A DNA stretch of 64,000 nt from Massilia putida (lineage in GTDB: Bacteria > Pseudomonadota > Gammaproteobacteria > Burkholderiales > Burkholderiaceae_D), in contig NZ_CP019038.1 in assembly GCF_001941825.1 (NCBI RefSeq), forward strand, positions 6,923,671 to 6,987,670, given 5' to 3'. Both the position numbers and the translations under genes were made by a program. Shown here one piece after another: positions 62,078 to 64,000 of the stretch. The notes under the pieces were generated by a model. The model did not search any database. It saw only the letters and a program-made list of their open reading frames with translations, and was not told the DNA's origin. Positions within the stretch are counted from its first letter, which is position 1; each line of letters starts with the position of its first letter.

Positions 62078-63301
62078 TTAATCATCATCACCACCTTCGC
62101 CTTTGCCCAGCTCGGCTTTCAGTACATAGCTGTTGGTCACGGCGACGCGCTCGTCACCCGTCAAGCCAGAGACGACCGTGACATAATTGCCATTGGACGG
62201 GCCGAGCGTGACAGGCCTGACTGCAAAGCCGTCATTCGTACGAACGAAGACGGAAGGCTTGTCCTCGACCGTCTGCAGCGCGTTCTGAGGGACAGCCAGG
62301 ACAGTCTTTCCGTTCGGATGCTCCAGCAGGACGGCAGCGCGAACTGTTTCACCCACCCGCCAGAGACCTTGGGCATTCGGCAGGGTCGCCAAGGCCTGCA
62401 CCTGACGCGTGTTTGCGTCGATCACCCGCGATACGAAGGCGATATGTGCAGTGCCATTGCGGGTCGGCGTGGAGACGTCCACCGCGGCGCCCACATGCAC
62501 ACGACTGGCATCCTCGGGGGCCAAAGCCAGCGCGACCGACACTTCGGACAAGTCGGCGATACGGAAAAGCTCAGTGTTGGGTCCAACGACGTTGCCCAAT
62601 ACCGCTTGGCGCGCAACCACGTAGCCTTTGATGGGGGAGCGCACCACAAGACGGTTCAAGGGGCCACTCCCGCTGCCTCCGGCAGCAGCCAGTCGCTGCT
62701 CGGCGAGCCGGTAACGTGTCTGCCCTTCAGCTGCGGCAGCCTTGGCAGCGATATAGTCTTGTTCGGCTGACACTTTTTCTTTGAACAGCCGCTCTTCGCG
62801 CTGCAAGGTGCCCCGCGCGAGTTCGCGGTCTCGCCGTGCCGCTTCCAAATCCGCTCTCAGCTGAGCCGCCTCGCCACTTTCGACGACCGCGAGCACATCA
62901 CCACGATTTACTGGCTCTCCTAAATTACGGTGCAGGGCGGTAATCCGACCACCAACGGCGACCGCAACCACTTCGGAGCGTGAAGGACTCGCATCGATCA
63001 TCCCTGGCGCTTCGACCGAGTCGGTGGCGATCTGACGTACTGGTGCTACCTCGATGCTCGATGCGACAAGTTGTGCATTCGTCATGCGAATGGTGTCGGC
63101 TTTACCCTTCTCGGAGGCTTCACCTTTCTCAGCCGACTCCCGTTTCTCTGCCTCTTCAGTTTTGTCATTCTTGCGCTGTTCGCCCGTGTGTTCCACATGC
63201 GGTTGTTCGGCAGCTGGTTCCCTGCCAGCCTGCGGTGATTTGGAGCACGCTGCCAGCCATAACAAGCACGCGTAGATGAGGGGACGGTAAAACTTGGGCA
63301 T
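62078..63301 (-). CDS. czcB: CzcB-type periplasmic adaptor lipoprotein
   Basis: A 407-aa membrane-fusion protein with a lipobox (LLWLAACSKS). After it comes a charged Lys/Glu-rich repeat of about 40 residues (KTEEAEKRESAEKGEASEKG), then barrel, hairpin and lipoyl parts (VVAVAVGGRITALHRNLGEP, VVRSPIKGYVVARQAVLGNV). The C-terminus ends in GKGEGGDDD. There is no His-rich N-terminus as in Cupriavidus CzcB. I use ATG 63301. It is 36 bases upstream of czcA. Confidence 0.9.
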   Translation of the reverse strand: MPKFYRPLIYACLLWLAACSKSPQAGREPAAEQPHVEHTGEQRKNDKTEEAEKRESAEKGEASEKGKADTIRMTNAQLVASSIEVAPVRQIATDSVEAPGMIDASPSRSEVVAVAVGGRITALHRNLGEPVNRGDVLAVVESGEAAQLRADLEAARRDRELARGTLQREERLFKEKVSAEQDYIAAKAAAAEGQTRYRLAEQRLAAAGGSGSGPLNRLVVRSPIKGYVVARQAVLGNVVGPNTELFRIADLSEVSVALALAPEDASRVHVGAAVDVSTPTRNGTAHIAFVSRVIDANTRQVQALATLPNAQGLWRVGETVRAAVLLEHPNGKTVLAVPQNALQTVEDKPSVFVRTNDGFAVRPVTLGPSNGNYVTVVSGLTGDERVAVTNSYVLKAELGKGEGGDDD

Positions 63302-63304
63302 CAA

Positions 63305-64000
63305 TCAGTCCTTATAAATTGGGTCGAGGTGTCCGAGCAGTCGCGCCAGACGAGCGCGGGCGTCGTGAAACGTGGCCAAGGCGTCGATGGCAGCTTCCTG
63401 CGTCTGTGACAGAGAGCGTTCGGCCTCAATCAGATCGAGTTGCGAAAACTTGCCCTCGGCGTAGCCGATACGCGCGATACGCGCCACCTCCTGGGCCGCA
63501 GCTAGCTCGGGACCGCTCGCAGATATGGCGCTCGCCCTAGCGTCAGTGACGTCAGCCCGGGCAGATGCAAGGGCTTCAGCGAGGTCTAGTGCGGCAGCGT
63601 TGCGTTCTGCTTCCGCCTTGTCCAGTTCGGCCCTCGCACGGGCCACCTCTGCATCGCCCCGGTTGAACAGGGGAAGTGGAATCGATAGCGCGACGACTGC
63701 TGCGGTGTCGCTTGTTTCCTTTATCCGGCGCGTACCTGCGCTGACGGTCAGGTCTGGGATGCGGGCGCGACGCGCGCTATCTACGCGCGCACGGGCAGCC
63801 GCCACCTGGGCCTCGGCGGCCGCGCGTGACAGCGAGCTTTCTGGCGCATCGATCCCGGCTTCTGCACTCGTATCGTCGAACCACGGCGCCACGATTGCCA
63901 ATGGTTGTGTTGCCCCGATTAATCGGGCCAGGTTTGCTCGCGCCACTTCTGTCGCACGCGCGGCACGACCTGCGTCGACATCCGCTCTGAGACGCTGGGC
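63305..64000 (-). CDS. czcC: CzcC-type outer-membrane efflux protein (5' end outside window)
   Basis: The last 232 codons of a TolC-family channel: NLARLIGATQPLAIVAPWFD, RIPDLTVSAGTRRIKETSDT, SIPLPLFNRGDAEVARARAE and GYAEGKFSQLDLIEAERSLS, ending HLDPIYKD. SIPLPLFNRGDAEVARA is typical of CzcC/CnrC outer-membrane factors. The start lies beyond the right window edge. It is the first gene of the czcCBA unit, 3 bases before czcB. Confidence 0.9.
   Translation of the reverse strand, partial: AQRLRADVDAGRAARATEVARANLARLIGATQPLAIVAPWFDDTSAEAGIDAPESSLSRAAAEAQVAAARARVDSARRARIPDLTVSAGTRRIKETSDTAAVVALSIPLPLFNRGDAEVARARAELDKAEAERNAAALDLAEALASARADVTDARASAISASGPELAAAQEVARIARIGYAEGKFSQLDLIEAERSLSQTQEAAIDALATFHDARARLARLLGHLDPIYKD

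Larger units (their letters stand above)
27869..64000. mobile_element. Left part of a metal-resistance genomic island inserted in thyA
   Basis: The left boundary is the last base of thyA homology (27868). The next 3 kb is AT-richer and holds a phage-like regulator, frameshifted and truncated genes and IS debris. Beyond it lie copper/silver and Zn/Cd/Pb-type resistance operons in several orientations. No integrase, transposase (other than the IS256 relic), conjugation gene or right boundary is in the window. The minus-strand sequence at the junction contains TGTCAGAACTCAGAG, which might be a transposon terminus, but no matching end is available. The element type is unresolved. Confidence 0.6.

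Noticed and set aside
1..64000. tRNA, rRNA and CRISPR loci
   Set aside because: I looked for cloverleaf-like arms, conserved rRNA strings and regularly spaced repeats and saw none that I could defend.

Overview
The window is a 64 kb piece of a GC-rich betaproteobacterial chromosome, most likely from the family Oxalobacteraceae (Massilia/Janthinobacterium/Duganella-like). The basis is gene content and composition: recJ next to an RpfE-like gene, LolCD, an orphan VgrG cluster, a PEP-CTERM protein, and copper and czc determinants typical of these soil and water genera. No rRNA, tRNA or CRISPR array was seen, so the genus is an inference.

Bases 1-27,868 are mainly core chromosome. In order: recJ (3' end cut by the window) and an rpfE-like gene; two tandem uncharacterised ferritin-like genes; lolC-lolD; tatD; an orphan T6SS module (VgrG, a Tle-type lipase effector, a Tli4-like putative immunity protein and a shrunken second copy of it); comEC, split by a 1.6 kb low-GC insertion carrying two genes; a CpxA/CpxR-like two-component pair with a divergent Spy/CpxP-like gene and an exact GTAAA-N5-GTAAA box between them; an alpha/beta hydrolase; dcd; a hypothetical gene; a basic amino acid decarboxylase with a clear terminator; a DUF4337 protein; folA; and the last third of thyA.

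At 27,868 thyA stops abruptly. Everything to the right looks like a genomic island that continues past the window; the N-terminal two thirds of thyA is nowhere in these 64 kb. The left edge of the island (27.9-31.9 kb) is AT-richer and decayed. It holds a 73-base imperfect hairpin, an XRE regulator with a 32-bp palindromic operator, a frameshifted hypothetical gene, a small gene followed by a likely Xre/MbcA/ParS-type antitoxin, a HAD-fold gene cut at its end, and a dead IS256-family element.

From 31.9 to 55.2 kb the island is a dense copper/silver resistance locus: cusCBA with CusF-like and small periplasmic genes, a CueR-type promoter driving copZ and a P1B ATPase, DUF411-copD-copC-cusF, a divergent pair of small secreted Cys/His-rich proteins, copAB, a 19-cysteine Csp-type copper-storage protein, a PEP-CTERM protein, two DUF305 proteins, and an operon of a second multicopper oxidase, a TolC-like lipoprotein, a His-tailed protein and a third small Cys/His-rich protein. 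Together these would bind, oxidise and export Cu(I)/Ag(I) from cytoplasm and periplasm. From 56.7 kb to the edge is a Zn/Cd/Co/Pb-type unit: a CadR/PbrR-like MerR regulator, a CDF transporter with two N-terminal MDCxSEE domains, and czcABC-like RND genes (czcC cut by the window).

The points most worth following are the comEC insertion with 5-bp flanking direct repeats and an exactly restorable reading frame, the island breaking thyA upstream of folA, the decaying duplicate immunity gene, and the apparently leaderless promoters of the small copper proteins.
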